Translations under genes and position numbers: made by a program
Part shown: piece after piece, positions 6,914 through 14,242 of the stretch
Layout of the letters: each line of letters opens with the position of its first letter
Position numbering within the stretch: position 1 is the first letter of the stretch
The notes under the pieces: model-generated
What the model saw: the letters and a program-made list of their open reading frames with translations, nothing else
Databases searched by the model: none
What the model was told of the DNA's origin: nothing
DNA from: Phycisphaerales bacterium
GTDB lineage: Bacteria > Planctomycetota > Phycisphaerae > Phycisphaerales > UBA1924
Direction: 5' to 3'
NCBI GenBank assembly: GCA_011053195.1
Contig: DRKT01000058.1
Coordinates: forward strand, 1 to 32,325
DNA: 32,325 bases

Positions 6914-7921
6914 ATGCACCCTGACCGGACACCCGACCTCTCCCTCGCCGACACACCGAGCATCAATGACATCCACGCAGCAGCACGCGCTCTGGAACGT
7001 TTCGCCCATGAGACTCCGATCCTGACGTCATCGTCCCTCGATCGCATAGCAAACGGCACGATCATACTGAAATGTGAAAACTTTCAAAGGGCTGGCGCCT
7101 TCAAGTTCCGTGGCGCGTTCAACGCGCTCTCAAAAATCAATTCCCCCGGCGTGCTCACCTATTCGTCGGGGAATCACGCCCAGGCTCTCGCGCTCGCATC
7201 GGCCCTGCTCGGGACTCAGGCCACCATCGTCATGCCGAGCAATGCCCCGAAAATCAAACTCCGGGCAACGCAGGAGTACCTGAATATGGGCGGCGTCGCC
7301 GGCAGCAGGATCGTGCTGTACGATCCAGAAACCCAGATCCGTGAAGAACTCGGTGAACGATTGGCCAATGAGCACGGGCTTACCATCATCCCGCCGTACG
7401 ACCACCGGGATGTCATCGCCGGCCAGGGCACCGTCGCGCTCGAGCTCTGCCGACATGCCCGAAATCTTGACGCGCTGTTCGTTCCCTGTGGCGGCGGCGG
7501 TTTGCTCTCCGGCTCGGCCATCGTGACAAAGACCATGTTGCCGGATTGCCGCGTGGTGGGGGTCGAGCCGGAAGCCGCAGACGATGCCAAACGAAGTTTC
7601 GAGACCCGAACGCTGCACACGGTTCACAACCCGCCCACGATCGCCGATGGCGCCAGGACTCCGCACCTCGGCCGACACACCTTCCCCATCGTTCTCAAAC
7701 ACGTCGACGAGATCATCACCGTCCCGGATGATGCCCTGCGTCACGCGATGAGGCTTTGTTTCGAGAGGCTCAAAATTGTCGTCGAACCCACCGGCGTGCT
7801 CGGGCTTGCCGGGGCGATTGAACACGCGAAACAAGCCGGGCCAAGCCGTGGTCGGATCGGCGTCATCATCTCCGGAGGAAATATCGACGCCGACTCATTT
7901 TCACAGATCATTAACCCGTGA
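6914..7921 (+). CDS. Threonine/serine dehydratase (TdcB / serine racemase-like)
   Basis: A 335-residue fold-type II PLP enzyme that deaminates threonine or serine to the 2-oxo acid, or racemises serine. Seen are the PLP-lysine motif GAFKFRGA, the SSGNHAQA substrate loop, the PLP-phosphate loop GGGGLLSG and the late EPTGVLGLAGA segment. The length matches the short, catabolic or racemase-like class; there is no C-terminal ACT domain, so isoleucine feedback inhibition as in long IlvA is not expected. The start is uncertain: ATG 6896 directly abuts a terminator T-run and neither start has a Shine-Dalgarno site, so 6914, with TATCGT 5 nt before it, is preferred. The 3' end overlaps the convergent GNAT gene by 11 bp. 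Confidence 0.85.
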   Translation: MHPDRTPDLSLADTPSINDIHAAARALERFAHETPILTSSSLDRIANGTIILKCENFQRAGAFKFRGAFNALSKINSPGVLTYSSGNHAQALALASALLGTQATIVMPSNAPKIKLRATQEYLNMGGVAGSRIVLYDPETQIREELGERLANEHGLTIIPPYDHRDVIAGQGTVALELCRHARNLDALFVPCGGGGLLSGSAIVTKTMLPDCRVVGVEPEAADDAKRSFETRTLHTVHNPPTIADGARTPHLGRHTFPIVLKHVDEIITVPDDALRHAMRLCFERLKIVVEPTGVLGLAGAIEHAKQAGPSRGRIGVIISGGNIDADSFSQIINP

Positions 7922-8570
7922 CTGTTCGTCCGTTCCATTCATCAGCAAGCACGCCCCAGCCCAGCCGTGTCGTGCAGCCATACCCCTCGACCCAGTAGTC
8001 ACCGGGCATCTCGACCTCCTTACGGATACCCAGTTTCTCGATCACACGAATCGAGGCCGGATTCGCCGAGGAACAGAAGATCCGAACCCGCCTGAGCCCG
8101 AGTCCACCCCGGTTTTGCGGGCAAAGCGCCCAGTCGATGGCCCGTCGGCACACTTCGGTTGCATACCCGCGCCCCGTGTGGGCGGTGTGGATCCAATACC
8201 CCGTCTCGCACGAGGCCGTGTCCCGCCGAACATCATGCACGCCCGACCCACCGATATACTCGCCGGTTTCCTTGAGAAACACACCAAGCCCGATGCCGTC
8301 CCACGTCTCCGGCCGACGTGTATTCATGATCTGAGCAGCGATGTACTGGGCCGTCGACGCCGGTTCGAGATGTTGAGTCCTCACCCACACCATCCAGGGA
8401 AGCAACTCGCCCCGGCACGAACTAATCGCCCGAAAGACCGCATCCACATCATCAAGCTCATACGAACGGATCACCAGACGATCCGTTTCAAGCCGGATCG
8501 ACGACAGATCCGGTGGCCTCCAGCCCAATCCTTCCGATGGATACTCTCGTTCGCTCGCACACCGTGCCAT
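7911..8570 (-). CDS. GNAT N-acetyltransferase, RimJ/RimL type
   Basis: A 219-residue acetyl-CoA dependent N-acetyltransferase. The N-terminal RLETDRLVIRSYELDDVDAV is the typical opening of RimJ/RimL-like proteins, followed by the GLGVFLKETGEYIGGSGVHDV strand pair, GYWIHTAHTGRGYATEV with the acetyl-CoA loop, and SSANPASIRVIEKLGI. Such proteins acetylate ribosomal protein N-termini or small molecules; the substrate here is unknown. The start ATG 8570 has no Shine-Dalgarno site but has TAGACT 6 nt upstream. It is divergent from the thiF-like gene with only 34 bp between start codons, and overlaps the convergent dehydratase gene at its 3' end. Confidence 0.85.
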   Translation of the reverse strand: MARCASEREYPSEGLGWRPPDLSSIRLETDRLVIRSYELDDVDAVFRAISSCRGELLPWMVWVRTQHLEPASTAQYIAAQIMNTRRPETWDGIGLGVFLKETGEYIGGSGVHDVRRDTASCETGYWIHTAHTGRGYATEVCRRAIDWALCPQNRGGLGLRRVRIFCSSANPASIRVIEKLGIRKEVEMPGDYWVEGYGCTTRLGWGVLADEWNGRTVTG

Positions 8571-8604
8571 GCGACCAGTCTAGCCGCGCATAGACTCACC
8601 AGGC
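8571..8604. promoter_or_regulatory. Compact face-to-face promoter pair (TAGACT on both strands)
   Basis: Between divergent start codons only 34 bp remain. TAGACT occurs on the plus strand at 8591-8596, 8 nt before ATG 8605, and on the minus strand at 8582-8577, 6 nt before ATG 8570. Neither gene has a Shine-Dalgarno site. This fits two leaderless promoters whose -10 elements lie back to back. Confidence 0.5.
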
Positions 8605-9651
8605 ATGCCAGAAACCAACCCATCTCGATACCACCGGCAAACGCTTCTGTCGGAAATAGGCAGCGACGGGCAAGCCAAACTCGCCCAATCCAAAATCGCC
8701 ATCGTCGGCATCGGTGCCATCGGGTGCGCCTCGGCCGATGCCCTCACGCGAGCCGGTGTTGGGCAGCTTGTTCTGATCGATCGCGACATCGTCGAACTTT
8801 CCAATCTCCAGAGACAATGCCTCTACACAGAAACCGATGCCGACCGGGGCACTCCAAAGGCAGTCGCAGCCAAGCGTCGCCTCTCCAAGGTCAATAGCAT
8901 GATCAGGATTCAACCGATTGTTGCCGACCTCACGCCGGAGAATGCCGTTTCACACCTCGACAGAGCCGACATCATCGTCGACGGCACAGACAACTTTGAA
9001 ACACGATATCTGCTGAATGATTACGCCGTCCGCGAACGCACCCCGATGATTTGCGGCGGGGCGATCGCCACAAGGGGCACAATCATGCCAACCTTCCCCG
9101 GCATCGGCCCATGCCTCAGATGTCTGCACCCGGAGGTCCCTGTGGTGCGAGAAACATGCGACACCGTCGGCGTGCTCGGCCCCATTGTTCAGATCGTCGG
9201 CGCTCGACAGGCTGCACTGGCCATGAGAGTGCTCATTCACGGAGAAGGATCAATTCCGATCCAACTCGAAGAGTTCGATGCCTGGACAGGCCAAGCACGA
9301 TCATTCGACATCACCACTGCCAAAGAGCCCGACTGCCCGTGCTGCGTGCGGCGGCAGTTCACGTTTCTCGATGGTGTCCGCGGCAGCAAAGCGATTCGCC
9401 TGTGCGGTCGGGGAGCCGTCCAAGTCTCGCCTGCACACACATCAGGCATTGATCTTGTAGCACTCGCCCAAAGGATGCAGTCATCGGGCGATGTCATCGC
9501 CACCGATCTGTTCGTCCGCACCAGGATTCAATCTCACAACGAGCCCGGCACCATCGAACTCACCGTTTTTGGAGATGGCCGGGCAATCATCAAGGGCACC
9601 GAAGATCCCGCCCAGGCCCGCATGATTTACGCCCGATATATCGGGTCATAG
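8605..9651 (+). CDS. thiF: ThiF/MoeB/HesA family adenylyltransferase
   Basis: A 348-residue E1-like enzyme that adenylates the C-terminal glycine of a ubiquitin-like sulfur carrier (ThiS or MoaD). Residues 35-40 are the GIGAIG nucleotide loop, followed by LIDRDIVELSNLQRQ, DGTDN at 126-130, the zinc pairs C170-C173 and C244-C247, and a likely active-site Cys185 in ETCDTVG. The C-terminal part, with an LCGR-AVQV segment and a final FGDGRAIIKGTEDP-AR-YARYIG, resembles the tail of ThiF proteins as I recall them, rather than a rhodanese domain as in MoeB/MOCS3. Hence thiF is the favoured name, but MoeB cannot be excluded and no carrier gene is adjacent. A TAGACT hexamer 8 nt before the ATG suggests a leaderless transcript. 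Confidence 0.85.
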   Translation: MPETNPSRYHRQTLLSEIGSDGQAKLAQSKIAIVGIGAIGCASADALTRAGVGQLVLIDRDIVELSNLQRQCLYTETDADRGTPKAVAAKRRLSKVNSMIRIQPIVADLTPENAVSHLDRADIIVDGTDNFETRYLLNDYAVRERTPMICGGAIATRGTIMPTFPGIGPCLRCLHPEVPVVRETCDTVGVLGPIVQIVGARQAALAMRVLIHGEGSIPIQLEEFDAWTGQARSFDITTAKEPDCPCCVRRQFTFLDGVRGSKAIRLCGRGAVQVSPAHTSGIDLVALAQRMQSSGDVIATDLFVRTRIQSHNEPGTIELTVFGDGRAIIKGTEDPAQARMIYARYIGS

Positions 9652-9680
9652 CCGTCCCCCTTCGGGTGGCATGTGGCCAT

Positions 9681-9717
9681 AAAAAAACTCGACTGAGAGC
9701 GTGAGCTGTCAGCCGAG
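9681..9717 (-). terminator. Second minus-strand terminator beyond tsf
   Basis: On the minus strand CTCGGCTGA (9717-9709) pairs with TCAGTCGAG (9696-9688) through nine pairs including one G-U, followed by seven T (9687-9681). On the plus strand the same position is an A-C mismatch and there is no T-run, so the orientation is clearly minus. Confidence 0.75.
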
Positions 9718-9846
9718 CCATGGGAAGAGAGAGACAAGACACCCGAAATATGCACCAACTTTTTCAACGTGCCAGTGATTTGGGTAAAATATTGTGTTTA
9801 TTCCGTATCTTCTGTATTGACCGGCACTTACAGGCATCAAATCCAC
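9718..9846 (-). ncRNA. Candidate small RNA between two stacked terminators
   Basis: This AT-rich 129-bp interval lies between the tsf terminator (9847-9874) and a second minus-strand terminator (9681-9717). On the minus strand GTGCCGGT (9827-9820) pairs with ACTGGCAC (9776-9769), enclosing an AU-rich 43-nt loop. No ORF of note. Either a small RNA of about 160 nt including the terminator, or merely a fail-safe terminator spacer. Confidence 0.35.
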
Positions 9847-9874
9847 AAAAAAAGCGAAGCCGCCGGGCTTCGCT
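9847..9874 (-). terminator. Intrinsic terminator of rpsB-tsf
   Basis: AGCGAAGCC (9853-9861) and GGCTTCGCT (9866-9874) form a perfect 9-bp stem with a 4-nt loop, followed on the minus strand by seven T (9853-9847). It lies 41 bp past the tsf stop. Confidence 0.92.
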
Positions 9875-9915
9875 GAAGAATCGGGTCATGTTTGGTACGG
9901 ATGAAGGCCTCGGAT

Positions 9916-10725
9916 TCAGGCCTCCACGCCGACCTCCCACCGGAAGAACTCCTTGATGGCCGCTCCGCCCAAAAGATCCTTGATCTTCTTTGACGGGTCA
10001 ACCACGAAGTCCTGTTCGAGCAGCGCCACATCCGAGAAGAACTTCTTGATCCCACCCTCGACCATCTTGGCCGCGATCTCCTCGTTCTTGCCCGCCTCGA
10101 TGGCCTGCTCCATGCGGAACTTGCGTTCCTTCTCGACCAACTCCTCCGGAATATCGTCCGGCGTGATCCCGATGGGCCTCGGCACAGCGGCCGTGATGTG
10201 CATGCAGATTTGCCGCAACACATCCTCACCGACACCCGTCGTCGCGTGAATCAGCACACCCGTTTTCCCATCGTGGTGGACGTAGGTGCCGAACGATTCG
10301 CCGGCGTCACGAGCCGTCTTGTGGATCCGCGCGATCGAGGCATTCTCGCCCGTCGAGATACGGATGTCGTCGATGATCGCCTTCATCTCATCGGTCGCCT
10401 CGATATCGCCCGCATCCTGTTCCAACGCAAGATGGGCGATCTTGTCCGCAGCCTCGATAAACTTATCATTCTTTGCCGTGAAGTCGGTTTCGCACCGAAG
10501 CTCGACAATCGAGGCGGCTCCGTCATTGACCGCAACGGCGACCCGACCCTCGGCGGCTGCCCGCTCCGTGCGCGTCTCCATTTTCCCCTTGAGCGTCTTG
10601 CGAAGATGCTCCTCGGCGGCCTCGATGTCGCCACCAACCTCCTTAAGTGCTTTCTTACACGACATCATCGGCAGACCGGTACGGTTGCGAAGTGCCATGA
10701 CGTCCTTGGCGCTGATATCGGCCAT
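9916..10725 (-). CDS. tsf: Translation elongation factor Ts
   Basis: A 269-residue EF-Ts, the nucleotide exchange factor that releases GDP from EF-Tu. The N-terminal UBA-like domain shows AKDVMALRNRTGLPMMSCKKAL-E-GGD-EAA-E-LRK, and the core contains the ETDFTAKNDKF form of the conserved TDFVARN motif. The C-terminal LLEQDFV-DPSKKIKDLL segment is also typical. The length lies in the usual range. It follows rpsB by about 127 bp on the same strand, the common rpsB-tsf operon, and is closed by a strong terminator at 9847-9874. A GGAG lies about 11 nt before ATG 10725. Confidence 0.97.
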   Translation of the reverse strand: MADISAKDVMALRNRTGLPMMSCKKALKEVGGDIEAAEEHLRKTLKGKMETRTERAAAEGRVAVAVNDGAASIVELRCETDFTAKNDKFIEAADKIAHLALEQDAGDIEATDEMKAIIDDIRISTGENASIARIHKTARDAGESFGTYVHHDGKTGVLIHATTGVGEDVLRQICMHITAAVPRPIGITPDDIPEELVEKERKFRMEQAIEAGKNEEIAAKMVEGGIKKFFSDVALLEQDFVVDPSKKIKDLLGGAAIKEFFRWEVGVEA

Positions 10726-10852
10726 CTCAGAATGCTCCGGGTCGCTGTGCGTGAGCGAAAAAAACGCCCACGGCTGGATTTCGTATCTTCATCTCGGGGC
10801 ATACCCGCCCCGCACATCAGTTCAAAGTTTCCCCGCCGATCGGCAGGATGTC

Positions 10853-11725
10853 TTACTTGGTCGGTGTCGCGACGGCATCTGTGCCGGCCGGGACGGGCGC
10901 CGGATCGGATGCCGATGCCGATGCCTCGCCACGCGCCATCGCTCGCCGGCTGCTGCTCCGCTGAGGCTTGCTCGCCTGCGACGAGCCCTCGTCCTCGGAC
11001 GATTCCTCGCTCTTGCCGGCACGCTCGCTGCGCTGCTGTTTGCCCTCGGCGATCGACTTGCAGAGCTCACGCACCACAACATCAATCGAACGCATCGAGT
11101 CATCATTACCCGGAATCGGGATATCCGCATACGCCGGGTCGGCATCCGTATCGATCAGGCAGACCGTCGGAATGCCAAGCTTGCGGGCCTCGCGGATCGC
11201 GGTCATCTCGCGGGTCACATCGATCACCACCAAAGCCCCCGGCAGCTTGTCCATCTTGCGGATGCCGTCGAGGTTCCGCTTGATCTTGCGCATCTCCCGA
11301 CGAAGCTGGCTCTCCATCTTCTTCGAGTAGCTCTGGAAGTTGTCTTCCGCCTCGATCGCCTCGAGTTCTTCAAGCCTCTTGAGCCTGGCGCGAATCGTGC
11401 GAAAGTTGGTCAGCGTCCCGCCGAGCCAACGCTCCGTCACATAGTGCATCCCGACATCGGGAACGTACTGCTCGAGGATACTCCTCGCCTGGCGTTTGGT
11501 ACCCACGAAGCAAATATCCTTGCCATCGGCAACCGTCTTGCTCAGAAACTTCTTCGCCAGAAGGAGACCCTTGATCGTCTCCTTGATGTCGATGATGTGG
11601 ATCCCGTTGCGCTTGCCGTAGATGTACGGCCCCATCTTCGGGTTCCATCCACTGGCGCGCTGCCCAAAGTGAATGCCCGCGTCAATGAGATCCTGAACGA
11701 GTGGTGGTGCGGTCTGCTCGGCCAT
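10853..11725 (-). CDS. rpsB: 30S ribosomal protein S2
   Basis: A 290-residue S2 protein. It shows the family path LIDAGIHFGQR-GWNPKM-PYIYG-RNGIHIIDI, ICFVGTKRQA, ERWLGGTLTNF-TI, KMDKLPGALVVID and IPTVCLIDTDADP-DIPIPGNDDS-RSI. S2 is usually about 240-260 residues; here a Ser/Ala/Glu-rich, low-complexity tail of about 60 residues follows the core. ATG 11725 is chosen because it has AAGGA 8 nt upstream and opens at MAEQTAPPLVQDLI; 22 in-frame codons upstream are not S2-like. First gene of the rpsB-tsf operon, with a leader of about 180 nt from the promoter at 11911-11939. Confidence 0.97.
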   Translation of the reverse strand: MAEQTAPPLVQDLIDAGIHFGQRASGWNPKMGPYIYGKRNGIHIIDIKETIKGLLLAKKFLSKTVADGKDICFVGTKRQARSILEQYVPDVGMHYVTERWLGGTLTNFRTIRARLKRLEELEAIEAEDNFQSYSKKMESQLRREMRKIKRNLDGIRKMDKLPGALVVIDVTREMTAIREARKLGIPTVCLIDTDADPAYADIPIPGNDDSMRSIDVVVRELCKSIAEGKQQRSERAGKSEESSEDEGSSQASKPQRSSSRRAMARGEASASASDPAPVPAGTDAVATPTK

Positions 11726-11879
11726 CGAAACTATCCTTCCAGCGACACCGGCGATACCGAGCCGATTGAAGGGAGTCACCCCTATCGGCATCGCGCATGG
11801 GCGCTTTCATTGCGGGTCGTCCCCGCCCTCGAATTCAATCCATCGGCCTGGCCGAACACAGGTTCCGGGCCGCCGGCCG

Positions 11880-11905
11880 CGGTTGGAAATCGACAGATCC
11901 AACCG
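11880..11905 (-). promoter_or_regulatory. Hairpin at the predicted 5' end of the rpsB mRNA
   Basis: CGGTTGGA (11880-11887) and TCCAACCG (11898-11905) form a perfect 8-bp stem with a 10-nt loop. The predicted transcription start (about 11904) puts this hairpin at the very 5' end of the rpsB leader, about 155 nt before the start codon. S2 autoregulates its own mRNA in some bacteria; whether this element does so is unknown. Confidence 0.35.
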
Positions 11906-11910
11906 GCCGA

Positions 11911-11939
11911 AGTCTAGGCACGCCACCCGGCCGACACAA
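11911..11939 (-). promoter_or_regulatory. Predicted sigma-70 type promoter of rpsB-tsf
   Basis: On the minus strand TTGTGT (11939-11934) is separated by 17 bp from TAGACT (11916-11911). The rest of the 304-bp gap 11726-12029 holds the rpsB leader and the upstream region of the lipoprotein gene. No further gene is seen in it. Confidence 0.55.
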
Positions 11940-12029
11940 AGCACGGCCGCACCCCACCGGAACGACAACCGCCCTCCTAGAGTCTACCGGCTGGGCATCG
12001 AAAATGAAATCCGTTTGAGGACAAAGCAC

Positions 12030-13070
12030 ATGTCTATGCGGTTCAGATCCGTCAGATTCCACCAGCCCTGGGCAACGGCGATGGGGCTGCTCACCGTCAT
12101 GCTCACGGTCGGGGTGTCCGGGTGCGAGAAGCCCAAAATACATGCCTACCGCGTTCCAAAACCCGAAAAAACCATCGCGCCGGCTCCCGTGCCGCCAGCC
12201 AGGCCTCAGGGTGTGGCATGGACGGTCCCCGAATCGTGGGTTCAGGTTGAAAATCCAAATCCCCAGCGGGTCGCCACCTTCAAGGACAAAAAAGGCCTCG
12301 AGATCGCGATCAACGCCTTCCCCGGAGACGTCGGAGGCCTGCTTGCCAACATCAACCGCTGGCGAGGCCAGATCGGTCTCGAACCAACCGATCAGGCCGC
12401 CCTCGCCCAGTTGACAGAGTCCATGACCTCAGAGGCCGGAGCCGAGGTCGTCATCGCCGATATCGCGGGGTCCGAGAACCGCCTCGTCGGCGCCATCATC
12501 AAGCCGGGCGACGGCCAGAGTTGGTTCGTCAAGGCCATCGGTGATACCCAATCCATCGAACAGGCCAAACCGGAAATCATCGCCTTCGCCAAAACCTTCC
12601 GTCTCGGGCAGGACTCGGCCCAAAGCAACGTCAACAAGCCAAGCCAGTCGGACACCAACCCCCACACCGAGCAGTGGCAGCCTCCTGCGGAATGGAAAGT
12701 CGATCCCGAGGCCTCACCCATACTCACTGCCGCCTTCCGCGCGGACAGCGGCGCCAGAATCACACTCACCTCGCTCAAAGGCATGGGGGGGGGCGTCCTC
12801 GGCAACATCAACCGCTGGCGAGGCCAACTCGGCCTCGAACCTGTCACCTCGCTGGCCGAGCTCTCCACAACTGAGCCCGCCCCCGGTATCCTCATGATCG
12901 ATCTACAATCCGAATCGAACGACGACCGGATCGTCGCTGCCATTCTCCCACTCGAATCGCAATCCCTCTTCTTCAAACTCACCGGCACCAATGATCAGGT
13001 CGATGCCGAGATGGAACGATTTACGAGCTTTGTTCTCGACGTCAGCTCGAACAGGAAAGGATCACCGTGA
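12030..13070 (+). CDS. Lipoprotein with two tandem NINRWRGQ-type domains, cytochrome c maturation context
   Basis: A 346-residue predicted lipoprotein. A signal peptide ends in the lipobox VSGC (Cys32), then a Pro-rich linker and two homologous domains of about 120-130 residues. Each begins with a WxxPxxW-like stretch, includes the near-identical motif NINRWRGQ(I/L)GLEP and ends in a hydrophobic A(F/S)FVL-type helix. The second copy lies after a linker rich in Ser, Gln and Asn. I do not know a function. The gene overlaps resB by 4 bp (GTGA at 13067-13070), so it is translated with the cytochrome c synthesis genes and probably works outside the cytoplasmic membrane with them. GAGGA before ATG 12030 supports the start. 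A tract of nine G lies at 12785-12793. Confidence 0.8.
   Translation: MSMRFRSVRFHQPWATAMGLLTVMLTVGVSGCEKPKIHAYRVPKPEKTIAPAPVPPARPQGVAWTVPESWVQVENPNPQRVATFKDKKGLEIAINAFPGDVGGLLANINRWRGQIGLEPTDQAALAQLTESMTSEAGAEVVIADIAGSENRLVGAIIKPGDGQSWFVKAIGDTQSIEQAKPEIIAFAKTFRLGQDSAQSNVNKPSQSDTNPHTEQWQPPAEWKVDPEASPILTAAFRADSGARITLTSLKGMGGGVLGNINRWRGQLGLEPVTSLAELSTTEPAPGILMIDLQSESNDDRIVAAILPLESQSLFFKLTGTNDQVDAEMERFTSFVLDVSSNRKGSP
12345..12385 (+). repeat. Direct repeat, copy 1 (in lipoprotein domain 1)
   Basis: These 41 bp match 12801-12841 at 37 positions, including a long identical core. They encode the NINRWRGQ motif in each domain. Third positions are also conserved, which suggests a fairly recent duplication, gene conversion or strong constraint. 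Confidence 0.85.
12801..12841 (+). repeat. Direct repeat, copy 2 (in lipoprotein domain 2)
   Basis: Second copy of the 41-bp repeat at 12345-12385. The flanking parts of the two domains are much more diverged than this segment. Confidence 0.85.
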
Positions 13071-14242
13071 TACGTCGCCTGCTCAAACCGCTGGCATCGC
13101 TCCGCCTGACCGTGGTCCTCTTTGCGCTCTCCATGTTCCTCATCTTTGCCGGAACACTCGCGCAGGTCCGCGATGGGGTCTGGACCGTTGTAGACCAATA
13201 CTTCAGGTCACCATTCGTTCTAATTGATCTCCAGCTCTTCGTCCCCGAAAAAATAGCAAAGATACCGGGCGCCATCCTCTTTCCTGGTGGCTTCACCCTC
13301 GGTATTGCACTGCTCATCAACCTCATCGCCGCACACGCCGTCCGATTCAAACTCCGATGGAAACGTATGGGCATCATCATCACCCACCTCGGCGTTATCT
13401 TCCTGCTTGTCGGTGAATTCGTCACAGGTTTGGCCGCCCAGGAGGGCAAGATGACCATCATCGAAGGCCAATCGGCAAACTACACCGAGGACATTCGTAC
13501 CGCCGAACTTGCGATCGTCGATCCCTCCGGCAGTGATGACGATCTGGTTGTCGTCGTGCCGCAACACCTGCTCACACACCCCGGATCCACGATCCAGGAC
13601 GGGCTGCTCCCGTTCAAAATCCACATCAACGAGTGGATGCCCAACTCGCAGATACTCGGGCCAAACCAGACACCGCCTGAGCGAAAGAACCTCGCCAATG
13701 CCGGATTGGCAAGCTCGCTTGCAGCCATCCCGATCCCAAAGGCAACAGGCGTGGATGGGCAGTCCGTCGATGTTCCAGCCGCATACATCTCGCTCACTCA
13801 CCAAGACAAACCGCTCGGCACATATCTCGTCTCCGTCCATCTCCAGCAGCCACAAACGGTCATATTTGATGGACAAGCCTATCAGATTGAACTGCGATTC
13901 AAGCGAACGTACAAGCCCTACACCATCCACCTGATCGACTTCAAGCATGACCTCTTTACGGGGACAAACAAGGCAAGGAACTATTCCAGCCAGATCCGAC
14001 TCGTCGACGAGGCAAAGAATGTTGATCGAGAAGTGCTCATCTACATGAATCACCCACTCCGATACGCCGGCGAAACCTTCTACCAGCAGTCGTTCCTCAG
14101 AGGCGACACCGGCACGATCCTCCAAGTCGTCAAAAACCCCGGCTGGCTCATCCCGTATATCTCCTGCATCATGATCACCATCGGAATGCTCTGGCACTTC
14201 GGCCTGCGACTGGCGCCGACTCTGCGGAGGAAATCGTCATGA
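13067..14242 (+). CDS. resB: ResB/Ccs1-like cytochrome c biogenesis protein
   Basis: A 391-residue membrane protein of the System II cytochrome c synthase, which with CcsA/ResC delivers haem to apocytochrome c outside the cytoplasmic membrane. It opens with LKPLASLRLTVVLFALSMFLIFAGTLAQV, a characteristic first helix. Further membrane helices lie near residues 80-95, 103-122 and 352-372, with a large extracytoplasmic domain between the third and the last. The late segment with GETFYQQSF ahead of the final helix is also ResB-like. It starts with GTG at 13067, overlapping the lipoprotein stop by 4 bp, and its own stop overlaps the ccsA start by 4 bp (14239-14242). It is shorter than many ResB proteins. 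Confidence 0.85.
   Translation: MIRRLLKPLASLRLTVVLFALSMFLIFAGTLAQVRDGVWTVVDQYFRSPFVLIDLQLFVPEKIAKIPGAILFPGGFTLGIALLINLIAAHAVRFKLRWKRMGIIITHLGVIFLLVGEFVTGLAAQEGKMTIIEGQSANYTEDIRTAELAIVDPSGSDDDLVVVVPQHLLTHPGSTIQDGLLPFKIHINEWMPNSQILGPNQTPPERKNLANAGLASSLAAIPIPKATGVDGQSVDVPAAYISLTHQDKPLGTYLVSVHLQQPQTVIFDGQAYQIELRFKRTYKPYTIHLIDFKHDLFTGTNKARNYSSQIRLVDEAKNVDREVLIYMNHPLRYAGETFYQQSFLRGDTGTILQVVKNPGWLIPYISCIMITIGMLWHFGLRLAPTLRRKSS

Noticed and set aside
9679-9717. Terminator for the thiF-like gene on the plus strand
   Set aside because: The stem has an A-C mismatch on the plus strand and the A/T run is on the wrong side; the minus-strand reading is better in both respects.
11766-12029. N-terminal extension of the lipoprotein frame
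   Set aside because: It would put the signal peptide and lipobox in mid-protein; ATG 12030 with GAGGA upstream explains the gene.
13220-14197. 325-codon open frame antisense to resB
   Set aside because: High GC keeps opposite frames open. resB has the matching membrane helices and overlaps its neighbours in the usual coupled way.
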